Shown in pieces: positions 12,320 to 23,370 of a DNA stretch of 64,000 nucleotides. A program made the translations under genes and the position numbers. The stretch is from Ceratotherium simum simum (taxonomy: Eukaryota > Chordata > Mammalia > Perissodactyla > Rhinocerotidae). Within the stretch, counting starts at the first letter, position 1; each line of letters starts with the position of its first letter. The stretch lies in contig NW_004454181.1 of NCBI RefSeq assembly GCF_000283155.1, positions 23,637,163-23,701,162 of the forward strand, written 5' to 3'. Under the pieces are notes generated by a model that was given only the letters and a program-made list of their open reading frames with translations, had not been told where the DNA came from and ran no database searches.

Positions 12320-12930
12320 TGTTATGGCACCAGGTCCATTTTTGCCCACCGCCCAGAAAGCCAATCACCGAGACGACGAGAGATTGCAGAGAGAGAGGGT
12401 TTAATCACAAGGCAGCCAAGTGAGGAAAACGGGAGAACAAGTCTCAAATCTGCCTCCTCGAAAATAGGGACTCAGGGATATTTATGGGGAAGGTGGCGAG
12501 GTGGTCTGAAATGATTGGAGGAGAGGAGAGATGAGGTAATTGACGATCTGCGCAAGCATAGTCAGGCTTCATGCCTCTTCCTAGGACACGTGTTCACAGA
12601 ATGGCGGCCTTAGCATGCCAGGGGTGGAGTTCCAACCTCTTGCCGTCAAAAGGTCGCTTATGGGACACATGTCTGCATGGGCCCAGTTGATGGGTTGGTG
12701 GTCTCAATCCAGCCTGAAGTGGACAAGGGGTTCAGTTCCTGAAAAAAAAAAAATAGCTCAAACACCCATCACCATGGTGACCTTGGCTCCAGGGGGATGT
12801 TACCTATAGGAACCTAGTGGAAGTCAGATAGCATATTATCTAAACAGCACAGTTAACAATGGGTGAGTTTATCATGCAGATTTAAGTCCTCGCCTTCCAT
12901 TCTGATAAGTTTCTAGGGAAGGCCATCCCG
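12320..12930 (-). mobile_element. Endogenous retrovirus LTR, class I-like
   Basis: On the minus strand the parts of an LTR occur in order: U3, TATA-like ataaatatccctgagtccct, polyadenylation signal gattaaaccctctctctctg, U5 with ctcgtcgtctcggtgattgg and a terminal CA. The U3 edge is uncertain. Non-coding relic; no replication-competent sequence is present. Confidence 0.7.
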
Positions 12931-13560
12931 AGCCCTGCCCCCCCCCTTTCTTCATGGTACAGGGAAGAAGATACATTTACAAATGGAGATTTTCTTTACA
13001 AATGGAAATGTCTTTTATAAAGGGCAAGCAGAACTAAGAATGGGCTTAGCCGGGACCCACCCAATCACTGGAGTTGTTTATGGTAATGGCCTGTTCTGGG
13101 GGCAGGACTCCCATCCCAAACTCCTTTGGTTAGTTAGTGGGGTTGGGGGCCAATTCTGATCCTCCATAGTTACTAGCTGCTTAATCATCAATGGCTGTTT
13201 GCCAGTTTCACAACCCTGAGACCTCTGTTCACCTCCTTTACCTGTGCTGGGAGGGTCAGTTCTGCTCAACCCACTGCAGATGGTCCACATGAGCATTCAG
13301 GATTTTGCATTTCTGCTGGAGCAGTTCGCTAGTGTGGATAGGACCTCTGGATGTAGTAAGTCGCTCAGTGGGGACCTTGTGATGTCTGTCTGCTGTAGTC
13401 TGGCTGAGCAATCACATTCCTGAGAGATGGTAAGTTCTATCACCTTCCTTATGTGACTATTGAAGTAGTTGTTACCCCTCTGACCCTCCACAGACTTCTG
13501 CACTGGGGACAACATATCTCCAAGTTCCTTATATTATGGCAGAAGAAAGTCCAGTTCTGG
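12931..13560 (-). mobile_element. Probable 3' internal fragment of the same endogenous retrovirus
   Basis: Adjacent to the LTR is a purine tract on the minus strand (12937-12952, AAAG then a G-run) placed like a polypurine tract. Beyond it two short open stretches (72 aa each) are broken by stops and I cannot assign them to gag, pol or env. Assignment rests on position. Confidence 0.4.
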
Positions 13561-13739
13561 GTCTGACCTTTGGTGACTGAGTTTCATTTTTCCTATATCC
13601 CTTTCTGAAGTGGCTTTCTTTTCTCCTTTCTCATTCTCATCATGGACGTGGTAGCTAGGTGCAGGAAGTCTTTCCTGCTTGTGCAGAAAAAGATTAGTAT
13701 AGCAGGCTTGAGAAAGCTATCCTTAGAGAGGCCTGCATC

Positions 13740-14225
13740 CAAGAATGACACTTGGATTTGGGGAGGTTCTCATCATTCCCTAACTGATTCTCTCACTGTG
13801 CCTAAACTGTACAAATGACGTGGTTTATGCTGCACACTTGCTTTCCTCCTGGGAGTCTGGAATTTTTGTACGTGCCAGGTAGAGGGTGCCTATATGAGCA
13901 GCCCCCAATAAGAACCTAGGGTGCTGTGTCTCTAATGAGCTTCCCTGGTAGACATCACTTCATTCGCGTTGTCACAATTTGTTGCTGGAGGAACTGAGCA
14001 CATCCTATGTGACTGCACTGGGAGAGGACTCTCGGAAGCTGCTCCCAGTTTCCTCTGGACTTCCCCCCAAGGTGCATTTTCCCTTTGCTCTTTTTGCTTT
14101 GAATCCTGTAATAAATTTCACTGCAATAAATTTTAGCTGTGAGTACAACTATGTGCTGCGTTTTATGAGTCATTCTAGTGAATGATCAAACCTGGGGTGG
14201 TCCTGGGGCTCCCTGCTCCCCGACA
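13740..14225 (+). mobile_element. ERV LTR, plus orientation, different family
   Basis: The right half has LTR architecture: cctgtaataaatttcactgc (polyadenylation signal), agctgtgagtacaactatgt, tgatcaaacctggggtggtc and a terminal ccgaca. The left edge is not resolved. ORFs here are incidental. Confidence 0.6.
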
Positions 14226-14557
14226 TACTGCTCCTCAGCTCGGGGCTCTAGAGTCTGCAGCTGGGTGTCTGTGCCAGAATTGCAGGGGCTCTCACAGGTG
14301 TAGACGTACCAGGTTCATTGCAGGTCATGTGGCAGCAACCTTGCCCTCATTTCACTTTTTTTTATTGAGGTGTTATCTATATAAATGAGATATTCAGATC
14401 CCTTGCTTAACTTTTGTGATGTATTCTACAAAAAGTCAGCTCCTCCTGGGCAGAAGTTGATGATGCAGATGTTCTAAAGTTAAATCCTGGGGCCTGTAGC
14501 TGAGCTGCAGTAGAGGCTGGTGGGAGGTGTGTTTGCCACATATTGGGAGAGTGCTGG

Positions 14558-15227
14558 TGATGGTTAATTTTATCTGTCAACTGGACTGGGCCATGGGATG
14601 CCCAGATATTTGGTCAAACATTCTGGTTATGTCTTTGAAGGTGTTTCTAGATGAGATTAACATTTTTTTTAAATAATTTTATTTATTTATTGTTTCCCCC
14701 AAAGCCCCGGTAGATAGTTGTATGTCATAGCTGCACATCCTTCTAGTTGCTGCATGGGGGACGCGGCCTCAGCATGGCCGGACAAGCGGTGCATCGGTGG
14801 AGCGCGCGCATTTAACCGCTAAGCCATGGGGCTGGCCCCGAGATTAACATTTGAATTGGTAGACCAAGTAAAGCAGATTGGCCTCTTTGATGTAGGTGGG
14901 CCTCATCCAATCAGTTGAGGGCCTGAATAGAACAAAAGGCTGACCCTCCTTCTGCCTGACTGCCTTGAGCCAGCACATCAGTCTTATTTGCCTCAGGCAT
15001 GAACTGGAACATCAGATCTTCTGGTTCTCGAGCCTGCTGGTCCTCCGGCTGGAAATTATACCATTGGTCCTGCTGGGTCTCCAGCTTGCCCACTCACCCT
15101 GCAGATCTTAGGACTTTCAGCCTCCATAATCAATTCCTTATAATAAATCTCTTTTAAATATATATATATATATTTAATACATATATAGTCTATTGGTTTA
15201 TTTCTCTGGAGAACCCTGACTGACACA
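14558..15227 (+). mobile_element. LTR (ERVL/MaLR-like), split by an ERE
   Basis: Starts tgatggttaattttatctgt, continues ggtgggcctcatccaatcag, gacctccataatc-type wording and ccttataataaatctctttt, and ends ctctggagaaccctgactga. It is the same family as 56980-57718, where 5-bp duplications show it to be an LTR. About 480 bp without the SINE. Confidence 0.75.
14666..14839 (-). mobile_element. ERE SINE inserted into an LTR
   Basis: Reverse-oriented ERE of the 'tagatagttgtatgtcatag' type ending ccatggggctggcccc. Exact 13-bp duplication gagattaacattt at 14653-14665 and 14840-14852, cleanly interrupting the LTR at 14558-15227. Confidence 0.93.
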
Positions 15228-16936
15228 GTCCCCACACTAAACCTTCTTGCCCCAGGAGTCGAGAGGGACAACCTTGCAGGAGGTGTGGTTGCTGTCTTTG
15301 CAGGGCTCACGGAGAATCTGTCCACAGGAGCACCATTGCTTCCGAAATTAAATTTGCTCATGACTCCAAATTCTCAGCTACAGCTGTTGTTGCCATTCCA
15401 GACTCCAAAGTACAGATCAATTTCTTACAAGTAAGATGAGCATTTTTTTCTTTTTTTCCTTTACTATGTCTCTATCCCCTTCCTTAAAACATGTTTCTTT
15501 TTTATTTTCTTTTATTTCCTCTCTTTGGATTCATATGTATATTCATGAATTTCAGCTTGCCTACTGTTCCCAAGTGTCTTTTTGCCTAAGATTATGATTC
15601 TTGATGCTTGTTATTTCCCCTTTATTATTTTCCTCCTTTCCTTTTAACAGGAACCCACAGACCTTTCTCTGTAATCACAGCCTGCCCTTATTTATTTTCC
15701 ACAAACACTGGCACAAAGCTCCAGCTGTCTTTGGTGAAGACACTTTGGGAGACAACGTGCTCCTGAGGGTTGCGCAATGTGCAATGTGTTCTAAAGAAAA
15801 ACATTTGAGGTGGGAAGGTTCACACGGTGGTATGGAAGTGGGAGTCCAGCTCATACGTTATGGCGAGCACCCTCTGGGAAGGCCATGCCTGCCCTCTGTC
15901 TGCTTCTCCCTTAGTCTTCTCCCTTCCAGACATTGGGTTACACTTTCCTTTCGTTCTCAAACTGTAGGGTGATTGGTGTTTTTAACAATATCCCAGTAAT
16001 TCTGAAGTCCCTGTTCTGAGGACCACACTACTTGATCTCCCTGCCCCCCAGTCCTCTTATAAACAAGTCTGGCCAGGGTACTTAGCATACGAAAGCAGGG
16101 AAGGGGTCACAGGGAGCACCGAAACCTTGAATCGTGGGAAATTAGAGCAGTTCTTCTGGGTTTCTTTTGGTTTTGAGAAATCAGCTGAACAATGCAGATA
16201 GCATTCCTGGGACTTAGGTGGATTCACTCATTCACTCCAACTATCGTCTCCTGAGAACCAGGACTGAAGCAAAGAATTAGAAGGCCTTTCCTCTGAGACA
16301 GTTGCTGGGTTACAGAGAAGGGCAATGTGAACCCTAATTTATTTCCACTCTGGATGACAAGAGACAAAACAAATAGACACCAAAAGTAGTTAAGCAATAA
16401 TTAAAGGCTCTCTGTTAATGTGACCAGATGAGAAAACATATGAAACTCATGAAAAATGAAATAGAAATCCCCAGAAGAGAGAACATTATGAACTGCACTG
16501 TAGCAAGTGAGTAAGGAGGGAGAGAAGCCAATTTTTTCAATGTTGCTGATTTGATGTGGGAGATTTGTAACAGAGAGATATCAAATTGCCTCTAGCATCA
16601 AAATGAATGAGTTAAAAATTTCATGTACCCAGGGCATGTTGTGGCTACCCTCTGTGGCGTCTGCTTTGTTAGGAATTCCATGACTGGAAATCCTTGGCAT
16701 AAAAAAATGCATCACCTTGTGAAGACTTTAAACAGTTGGCTCAAGAAAAAAAAGAAGGTAGCTAAGAGAAAATTTTAATTATAACAATGGCTCTTGATGC
16801 TTCCTGGAATGATCAAGCCAGAGGACAGAAAGGGACTTCAGGGTCCATCATCCAACTTTTCAGGCTTGAGTTTGCAAAGCTATCACCCCATAGTGATCTG
16901 TCCAACAGAAGTAGGTGGTGAGCCACAAATTCAAGC
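15228..16936. other. Unassigned stretch, no gene seen
   Basis: Includes a 123-aa plus ORF (15601-15972) without recognisable motif. No repeat with a clear consensus was found. Confidence 0.35.
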
Positions 16937-17380
16937 CACAGATTTTCAGTTTTCTGGTATGGGAGCCATAAGCCAGAAATGAGAGACACAGATTTTCAAT
17001 TTTCTGGTAGCCACATTAAAGAAAGGAAAAGGAAATAGGAGAAATTAATTAAAAATTTATTTAACTGAAATAATGTTATATAATGTATTATATAAAATAT
17101 ATATATTATAAATACATATAAATATATAAAATATATTTTAAATTACAAATATATAAAATTTATATATAATATAAATTATAAATATATAAAAATATTATCA
17201 TTTTAACATGTAATCAAAGTAAAAATTATTGAGATATTTTACATTATTTTTTTCTTTACTCAGGTGTTGAAGTCCTGTGTGTTTTTTCATACTGACAGCA
17301 CATCTCAGTTCAAACTCACTACATTTCAAGTGCTCAATAGCCACATGTGGCTGCTGCTTAATGGATTAGCACAATTCTAC
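16937..17380 (-). mobile_element. Nonautonomous DNA transposon candidate with AT-expanded centre
   Basis: Left part ttttctggtagccacattaa and right part gtgctcaatagccacatgtg match a known mammalian MITE layout. The middle (about 17040-17220) is a TA-rich expansion. A near-exact 23-bp direct repeat (16937-16959, 16987-17009, one difference) lies at the left edge. Orientation uncertain. Confidence 0.55.
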
Positions 17381-17396
17381 AGTCTATTTGCTTCTT

Positions 17397-17654
17397 CTTT
17401 CTTTCTTTTTTATTTTTTTTGGTGAGGAAGATTGGCCCTGAGCTAACATCTGTTGCCAATCTTCCTCTTTTTGCTTGAGGAAGAGTGGCTCTGAGCTAAC
17501 ATCTGTGCCCACCTTCCTCTATTTTGTATGTGGGATGCCGCCACAGCATGGCTTGATGAGCGGTGTAGGTCTGCACCCCGGATCCAAACCCTCGAACCCT
17601 GGGCCACCGAAGCAGAGCACGCTGAACTTAACCACTGTGCTGCTGGGCCGGCCC
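17397..17654 (-). mobile_element. ERE SINE with repeated tail motif
   Basis: Reverse ERE ending ctgggccggcccc. The 3' tail carries the ctgagctaacatctgt motif twice in tandem, lengthening the element. Target duplication ctatttgcttctt (17384-17396) versus ctatttgattctt (17655-17667), one mismatch. Confidence 0.9.
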
Positions 17655-17929
17655 CTATTTGATTCTTTTGAGTTGCCTTAGCTGTAAAGGTGATGCTGTC
17701 ATGATTCGTTTTCAATCAACCATAGTCCCAATTTGTATGGTAAATGGAGATGTGGATTATAGCATACATTTCTGCTTTTTGTATGAATATAGGACTCTCT
17801 ATGTAAATAGTTGAACATAACCATCAATTGGTATTGTTATATTTTAATGTTGTTATAATACATAATTTAAAATGAGAGTTGTAGAAATGCAAATACATTT
17901 CAAGAAATATTCAACCATCATCTATCGGT

Positions 17930-18110
17930 ACTCACTGCACCAGCATTGTTCTAGGAGCCAGGGACAGCGCAATGAACAAAACAGGCACAGTCAGTGCCCA
18001 CATGGAGTTCACATTCTTGGTAGGGGAGGTAGGCAATAAATAAAGAAATAAACATATTGTGTGTTAGATGATAAGTGCTGTGGAGAAAAATAGAGGAAGG
18101 GGGATAGAGA
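17930..18110 (-). repeat. L2 LINE 3' fragment
   Basis: Reverse L2 end: accagcattgttctaggagc, gcaatgaacaaaacaggcac, catggagttcacattcttgg, gataagtgctgtggagaaaa. Confidence 0.8.
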
Positions 18111-18599
18111 GGGCTGGGATGAGACTCTACTCGTAAATTCTAACATTATCCAGTGTTGATTTAAAGTCCTTCCTCTTTTTCCTCTGAGAATCCTACAGAG
18201 AGACACCTTTATCCCCCCTTTTCATATCTTTACTTTGGTGACCAACTACCTCTTCCCTCCAAAATATAAACCTCTTGGAATTAAAGATACTGTGTCTTAT
18301 TCTTTCTGGTGCAGACATTAAAATATCCAGGGAGAATTATCCAACTGATTTTTTGAAGTTCAAGGAAAAATGCTTTTGAAGTTTCTTGATTTCAGTTCTA
18401 TTCTCTGCTCATTGGTAGAAATAGGAAATAAAAATGAATGGTGAGGGCATTTGTTTGCATGAAGCCACATGACATTCTATATCAAAATCATAAAAATTAT
18501 TCACTGTTACATTTCTTTTCCTTTCTGAGGTACCTTTGCTCCTATCACTACCTATATAATATTAATTCAATTTGTCAAGCTTTTGACAATTGACTGAAA

Positions 18600-18975
18600 C
18601 ACAACTCAAGCTATCCAAATCTTTAAAAGGATGTTTATTGGCTCTCACAACTGTGAAGTCTAGAGTACTAAGATTTAGGCATAGCTGGATCCAGGCGCTC
18701 AAGTGAAATCACTGGGAATTCATGTTTTTCTACCTTTCAGCACTACTTTTTACTGTATTGCTTCATCCAGGCAGGGATTTTCCATGTGGGGGTAATATGG
18801 TTAATGACCTGCTGGCCATGTGAAAATATCTTTTCCCCAGTGGATTCAGCAAGGATTTCAAGTGGCTCTCAGTGGCCCTTCTTGGGTTCTATGCCTATCC
18901 ATGGGGGATTCAGTGCTGTCTATGACTGGCCTGGCTTGGGTCACAAGTTCACCTTTGGAGCTGTGGTGGAATTAG
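18600..18975. repeat. Old interspersed repeat, family not assigned
   Basis: Phrases acacaactcaagctatccaa, atgtttattggctctcacaa, ggcatagctggatccaggcg and ggcttgggtcacaagttcac recur in order in other mammalian copies I remember. Related to 7780, 28490, 32815 and 63935. Confidence 0.55.
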
Positions 18976-18984
18976 TCCCATAGT

Positions 18985-19555
18985 TAACACGTGATCTTGT
19001 AGAGGAGCAGACACTGCCACCCCAAAAAGTGTCTCTTTGGCTTGAGGATTATTTTTAAGAATAAAAGACTGAGGAAGAAACTTTGACCTTCCCCCTAATG
19101 GCCTAAAATAATTTAAGATGGAAGGCCTGTCCCAGGAAGGAGCTATCACCATAGATAACTATAGTCTAATATGAACTAGGTGTGGTAGACAGGGAGGAAC
19201 CTAGCAAGGCCCATTTGACCAAAGTCCTCCCCATGTCCCATTGTCTCTGCATGGCATGGCACACGTTTATTGACTAAACATTTGCTTTTCCTTCTCCATG
19301 TGAATTGCCATCCTCCCCTTTGAAGTCCCAAACTTCTAACCCCAATGTCCTCTTTTGCCTTTAGCTGAAGATGGTATTTAAGGTGGTGGCTTTGGCCATT
19401 TTGGTGAGTTCCTCAGTTTTCATGGGTTTCTCTCATGTATACATGTTATTAAACTTTGTTTGATTTTCTCCTGTTCATCTTTCTCCTATCAATTTAATTC
19501 TTAGACCAGCCAGAAGAACTTAGAAGGGCAGAAGAAAATTTCTTCCTCCCCTACG
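18985..19555 (+). mobile_element. ERV LTR, plus orientation
   Basis: LTR-like order: gtgtctctttggcttgagga, gacttccccctaatgg-like wording, tatttaaggtggtggctttg (TATA-like), catgttattaaactttgttt (polyadenylation signal), ctgttcatctttctcctatc and tcttcctcccctacg at the end. Family not named. Confidence 0.6.
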
Positions 19556-20700
19556 ATCTGAAAATGGAGGAAATATGCTCTTATCAGAAGAAAGCAGAAT
19601 GGTTGCAGGGAAGGCAAAAAAAAAAAAAAAATGTTTACTCCATGAACTAGCTGCGAAGGCAGCGTGATGTGGAGAAACAGCCCTGTGCTCTAAGCCAAAA
19701 GACTTAGGTGTGGGTACTCTGTATTCTGTAAATTACTAAGAAGCTACTTTGCATTCTTAGATATCAGTGTCCTCACTTGTGGAAAGGGAATGATATTCTT
19801 TGCTCCACTTAATTTACAAAGTTGTTGGGAGAATAAATTTTGATCAAGGATGTATAAGAGATTTGTGTATCTTAAAGTACAGCACAGGTATTTTATAATC
19901 CACAATCCTGGCTCCGTTATCAATGAATTGCAATTCAAGGAACTAAATGAGAAAGTGTTTCCTGTTCAAACACTTTGAGTTATGGATACTATAGCTTAGA
20001 GGAACTAATTTTTGAAGACATTAAAAATAGAATCTACTAGGTTTTTAAATTAGGGATACAAAGTAGCTCCTATACAGTAAGAAATAGTAGGAAATAGAAG
20101 GAAAGTTTTTCAGAATTTTCTTTCTACCTCTCCCTCTTAATTTCCCTTTCCATTTAGGAGCAATTATTTGCCCGTCCTCCCCTTTGGCTTCAGGGTTGCT
20201 TAATTCCTGCCTTGGGAGGAAGTACACAAGTAGATAACCCCATAGGAGCAAGAGATTCCATTAGTGTCTAGTTCAGTTGGAGTTACCCTAAACCTTTTGC
20301 ATTAGTCTGAGTCTTCCAAGAAGCAGAACCCAAGATGGGATTAAATGTCCAAGGATTTCATTAGTGGAAAAAACTACGAGAAAAAATGGGGCGGGAGACA
20401 GGAGAGTTGGGGAGAGCTATCAGACTGCAACACAAGTCTGACCCCTAGTGAAAGAGAGCGAGGAGGAAGGCTTGGTGGAAGCATCATGGGCTGATGTGCA
20501 GTCAAAGGAAAGCTCGGCAAGGCTATCGAGGAGTCCTGTGTCTCCTGGAACGGGCTGTCACACTCAGTCATTGATTGGAGAAACTTGGTAGATTTCATCA
20601 GCAGGGCCCTTGGTGAATTATGCTCCGTGTAGTTGAAGATGTGTGAGGTACACTTCCATGGCCACCACATCTTTTGTTCATTTTTTTTCCACTTGTTTGT
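19556..20700. other. Unassigned stretch, no gene seen
   Basis: Holds an A-run at 19616-19631 and an unassigned repeat-like piece at about 20300-20420 (cttccaagaagcagaaccca). A 125-aa minus ORF (20374-20751) has no recognisable domain. Confidence 0.35.
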
Positions 20701-20704
20701 TTGG

Positions 20705-20825
20705 TGAGTATATATTGAGCACTTAATATGGTCAGACACCATTGTGGGCACTGGGGATCTAGTAATAAAGAAGACAGAAAAGGGTCCCTGCCTTCGTGAA
20801 GCTTACATTCTAGTGGTCTGATTAA
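20705..20825 (-). repeat. L2 LINE 3' fragment
   Basis: gtatatattgagcacttaat, gacaccattgtgggcactgg and gcttacattctagtggtctg match the reverse-complemented L2 terminus. Confidence 0.75.
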
Positions 20826-21099
20826 TGACTCTCCCGGGTTTCATGTTTGTCTCTCATAGACTTATAAAATATCTACTCTCATACTTCTGTGTACTCCTTA
20901 CCTATATTCTCTCTTGATTGAGAGAGGCTTGATTGCCAAATTCAGTTTTAGATAGTCTGGTCTTAAGGATCAAGACCATAATTAGAGAAATGACAAGGTT
21001 GGCTAGTTCCAAGGATTAAAGCTCACGATTAGCCCAGAGGAGGGTCCAAGCCCTCCATTCCTCTGTAGACTCTGCCTGGAAAGTCCTTCTTAGCAAGAT

Positions 21100-21585
21100 T
21101 ATCTCATCAGATTTGGAAAGAATTGAAATCAGTCACCCTAGCATAAAAAGCCCTATTTTGATTATGCCTCTTCTTGTCTCCCCAATCTTGTTCCCCTCAC
21201 TTGTCATGCTGCAGTTACACAGATTTTGTTTCTGTTCTTTGAACATACCTACCTCCTTCTCCCTAGGGTGTCTTATCTGCCTGGAATGCTCTTAGTTTGG
21301 CTGGCAGATTCTTTTCCCCAGACTCATCTTAAATATTACCTTCTCAGAAAGGCTTTTCTTACCATCCAATCTAAAGTAGCACTCTTCATCTATCATGTCA
21401 CCTTATTCTATTCTCTGCATTGCCTTTATCAGAATTAGGTATAGATTTTTTCTTTCTGTGTTTAGTGTCTTTGTCTGCAACTAGAATGTATGTTCCAAGA
21501 AGACAGAATGATCACTGCAATTCTAATGTAGAGCCTAGAACAATCCTATTACAGAAGGACATCAATAATTCCTTATTGAATGAGT
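21100..21585 (+). repeat. L2 LINE 3' end
   Basis: Plus-sense L2: cttatctgcctggaatgctc, ttaccttctcagaaaggctt, atctaaagtagcactcttca and tccttattgaatgagtggag. The ORFs inside are L2 remnants without a complete domain. Confidence 0.8.
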
Positions 21586-22019
21586 GGAGGAAAATGGGTG
21601 GATGACAGTTTAACAGCTTCAGAACCATGGAAAGCTCCCACCATGTCTTTTGGCTGCCCAAACTTGCATGAAAAGGATCCGATTTCTGACTTGTCATCAG
21701 TGGGCAGAGACCATTCCGAGGTGGTCCTGATTAGATGGGATGGCTCAAACGTAGCAGCTGCCAGATTTTTTTTTTTCCTTCTTGAGTCTGTCTTGTCACT
21801 TACTGTTGAACCACACTGAGATTTCCATTATCAAGTCTGGCCAGGTCTCTTGGGAATACTACCTTAATCTAACTTTTTCTTCTCCATGTCTTGTGCAGGG
21901 CGCCTTTCTTTTCCTTAAGGCAGCTGTCATTACTGAGTACTTCCTATCTGCCAGGAATAGTGCTTGTTGTTGAGAGTTCAGAATTGAGTAAACAGGGCCT
22001 TTGCTCTTGAGGGGTTTGC

Positions 22020-22400
22020 TGCCCCTCAGGAAAGCATTTTATAAAAGAAAAATGAAAGAAAGAGCTATGAGGATAGAGAGAATAGAAGGCCTAAGGAATG
22101 ATTTATCAGTAGAGAAACATTTGATCTGTATTTTAAAGAACTGAGAGGAGTTTACAAAGAAGAACATACAGAAGGGGCATTCTAGAAAGAAAAGCATAAA
22201 GAAAGGCAGGAAAGTGTATGGAGAAGTCAGGAAGAGGGTGGCTAGAACATGAGTGGGGGTGAGAAGCAGGCGGAAATGAAGCTGAAGTGGTGGATAAAGT
22301 CAGATTATAAAAGGACTGAATGTCACATAAATGATTTTGGACTTTTATTTCCATAATGGTAGATAGGCTTAGAAAGGGTTTTGAGGAGTTTAGAGACAAT
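22020..22400 (-). repeat. L2 LINE fragment
   Basis: Reverse L2 wording: ggggcattctagaaagaaaa, gtggctagaacatgagtggg, gattttggacttttatttcc. Confidence 0.65.
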
Positions 22401-22473
22401 TTAAGGTGGTGCTTTGGGAATATCACTGTGTTGTAAATGTTGACGGAGATAATGGACTAAAAAGGGCTTTTTA

Positions 22474-22688
22474 TTTATTTATTTATTTTTGATGAGAAAG
22501 ATTGTCCCTGAGCTGACATCTGTGCCCACCTACCTCTATTTTGTATATGGGACGCCACCACAGCATGGCTTGATGAGTGGTGTGTAGGTCCGTGCCCGGG
22601 ATCTGAACCCGCAAACCCCAGGCCACTGAAGCAGAGCACGTTCGTTAAGCGGAGCACGAACTTAACCACCATGCTACTGGGCCAGCCC
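22474..22688 (-). mobile_element. ERE SINE with 17-bp exact target duplication
   Basis: Reverse ERE ending ctgggccagccc. Exact duplication ctaaaaagggcttttta at 22457-22473 and 22689-22705. A short internal partial duplication (agcagagcacg and agcggagcacg) sits near the tRNA-like head. Confidence 0.93.
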
Positions 22689-22839
22689 CTAAAAAGGGCT
22701 TTTTAAACAAAACTGCCATCCTAAGTAGGTAAAGAGTAGTTGTCGTCATTGTCATTGTTGTAAGTAAAACCCCTTCCAGGGGCTGTTCAGTGGAAATGTC
22801 TATTTGGATCAGTTCAATTGAAAAAAACCCAACTTTTTA

Positions 22840-23036
22840 ATTTTATTTATTTATTTTTTCCCCCAAAGTCCCAGTAGATAGTTGTATGTCATAGCTGCAC
22901 ATCCTTCTAGTTGCTGCATGTGGGACACGGCCTCAGCATGGCCAGAGAAGCGGTGTGTTGGTGCGTGCCCGGGATAGAACCCGAGCCGCCAGCAGCGGAG
23001 CGTGCACACCCAACCACCAAGCCACGGGGCCGGCCC
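22840..23036 (-). mobile_element. ERE SINE, second subfamily, next to another ERE
   Basis: Reverse copy of the 'tagatagttgtatgtc' type ending cacggggccggccc. Exact 16-bp duplication aaaacccaacttttta at 22824-22839 and 23037-23052. It lies about 150 bp from the preceding ERE, which is of the other tail type, so the two are independent insertions. Confidence 0.93.
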
Positions 23037-23052
23037 AAAACCCAACTTTTTA

Positions 23053-23370
23053 TGTGCAAGTGCTGCAAGTTTGTAATAGAAAAAAAAAATACAGATGAGC
23101 AATAAGAAAAGTAAATTGCCCCTAAACCTATCACTCAGAGCAACTATAGTTAGAATTGTGTGTGTTGTTTGTTAAGGGGAGCTATTTTGCACATATGTTT
23201 TGTGTATATCCTGTATGTATGCTTTTTTGCTTTATCATGGGCATAATTCTACATCATATCAATAATTATATATCTAGCTTTATTTTAATGGCTACGTACA
23301 CTTCCATCGGGTTGACGTACTCCCAAGTCTTTAACCAATTTCCTCCTGTAAGATTTACTCTATATTTAGT
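23053..23370 (-). repeat. Old L1/HAL1-type fragment
   Basis: Reverse L1M/HAL1 3' phrases such as ctatcactcagagcaactat and ttttaatggctacgtacact, diverged and lacking coding potential. Confidence 0.5.

Noticed and set aside
12931..13560. Intact retroviral gene next to the LTR
   Set aside because: Only short open stretches broken by stops; none recognisable as gag, pol or env.
15601..15972. 123-aa plus ORF
   Set aside because: No recognisable motif, ordinary composition for noncoding DNA and no neighbouring exon signal.
20374..20751. 125-aa minus ORF
   Set aside because: Overlaps an L2 terminus and an unassigned repeat-like piece; no domain.
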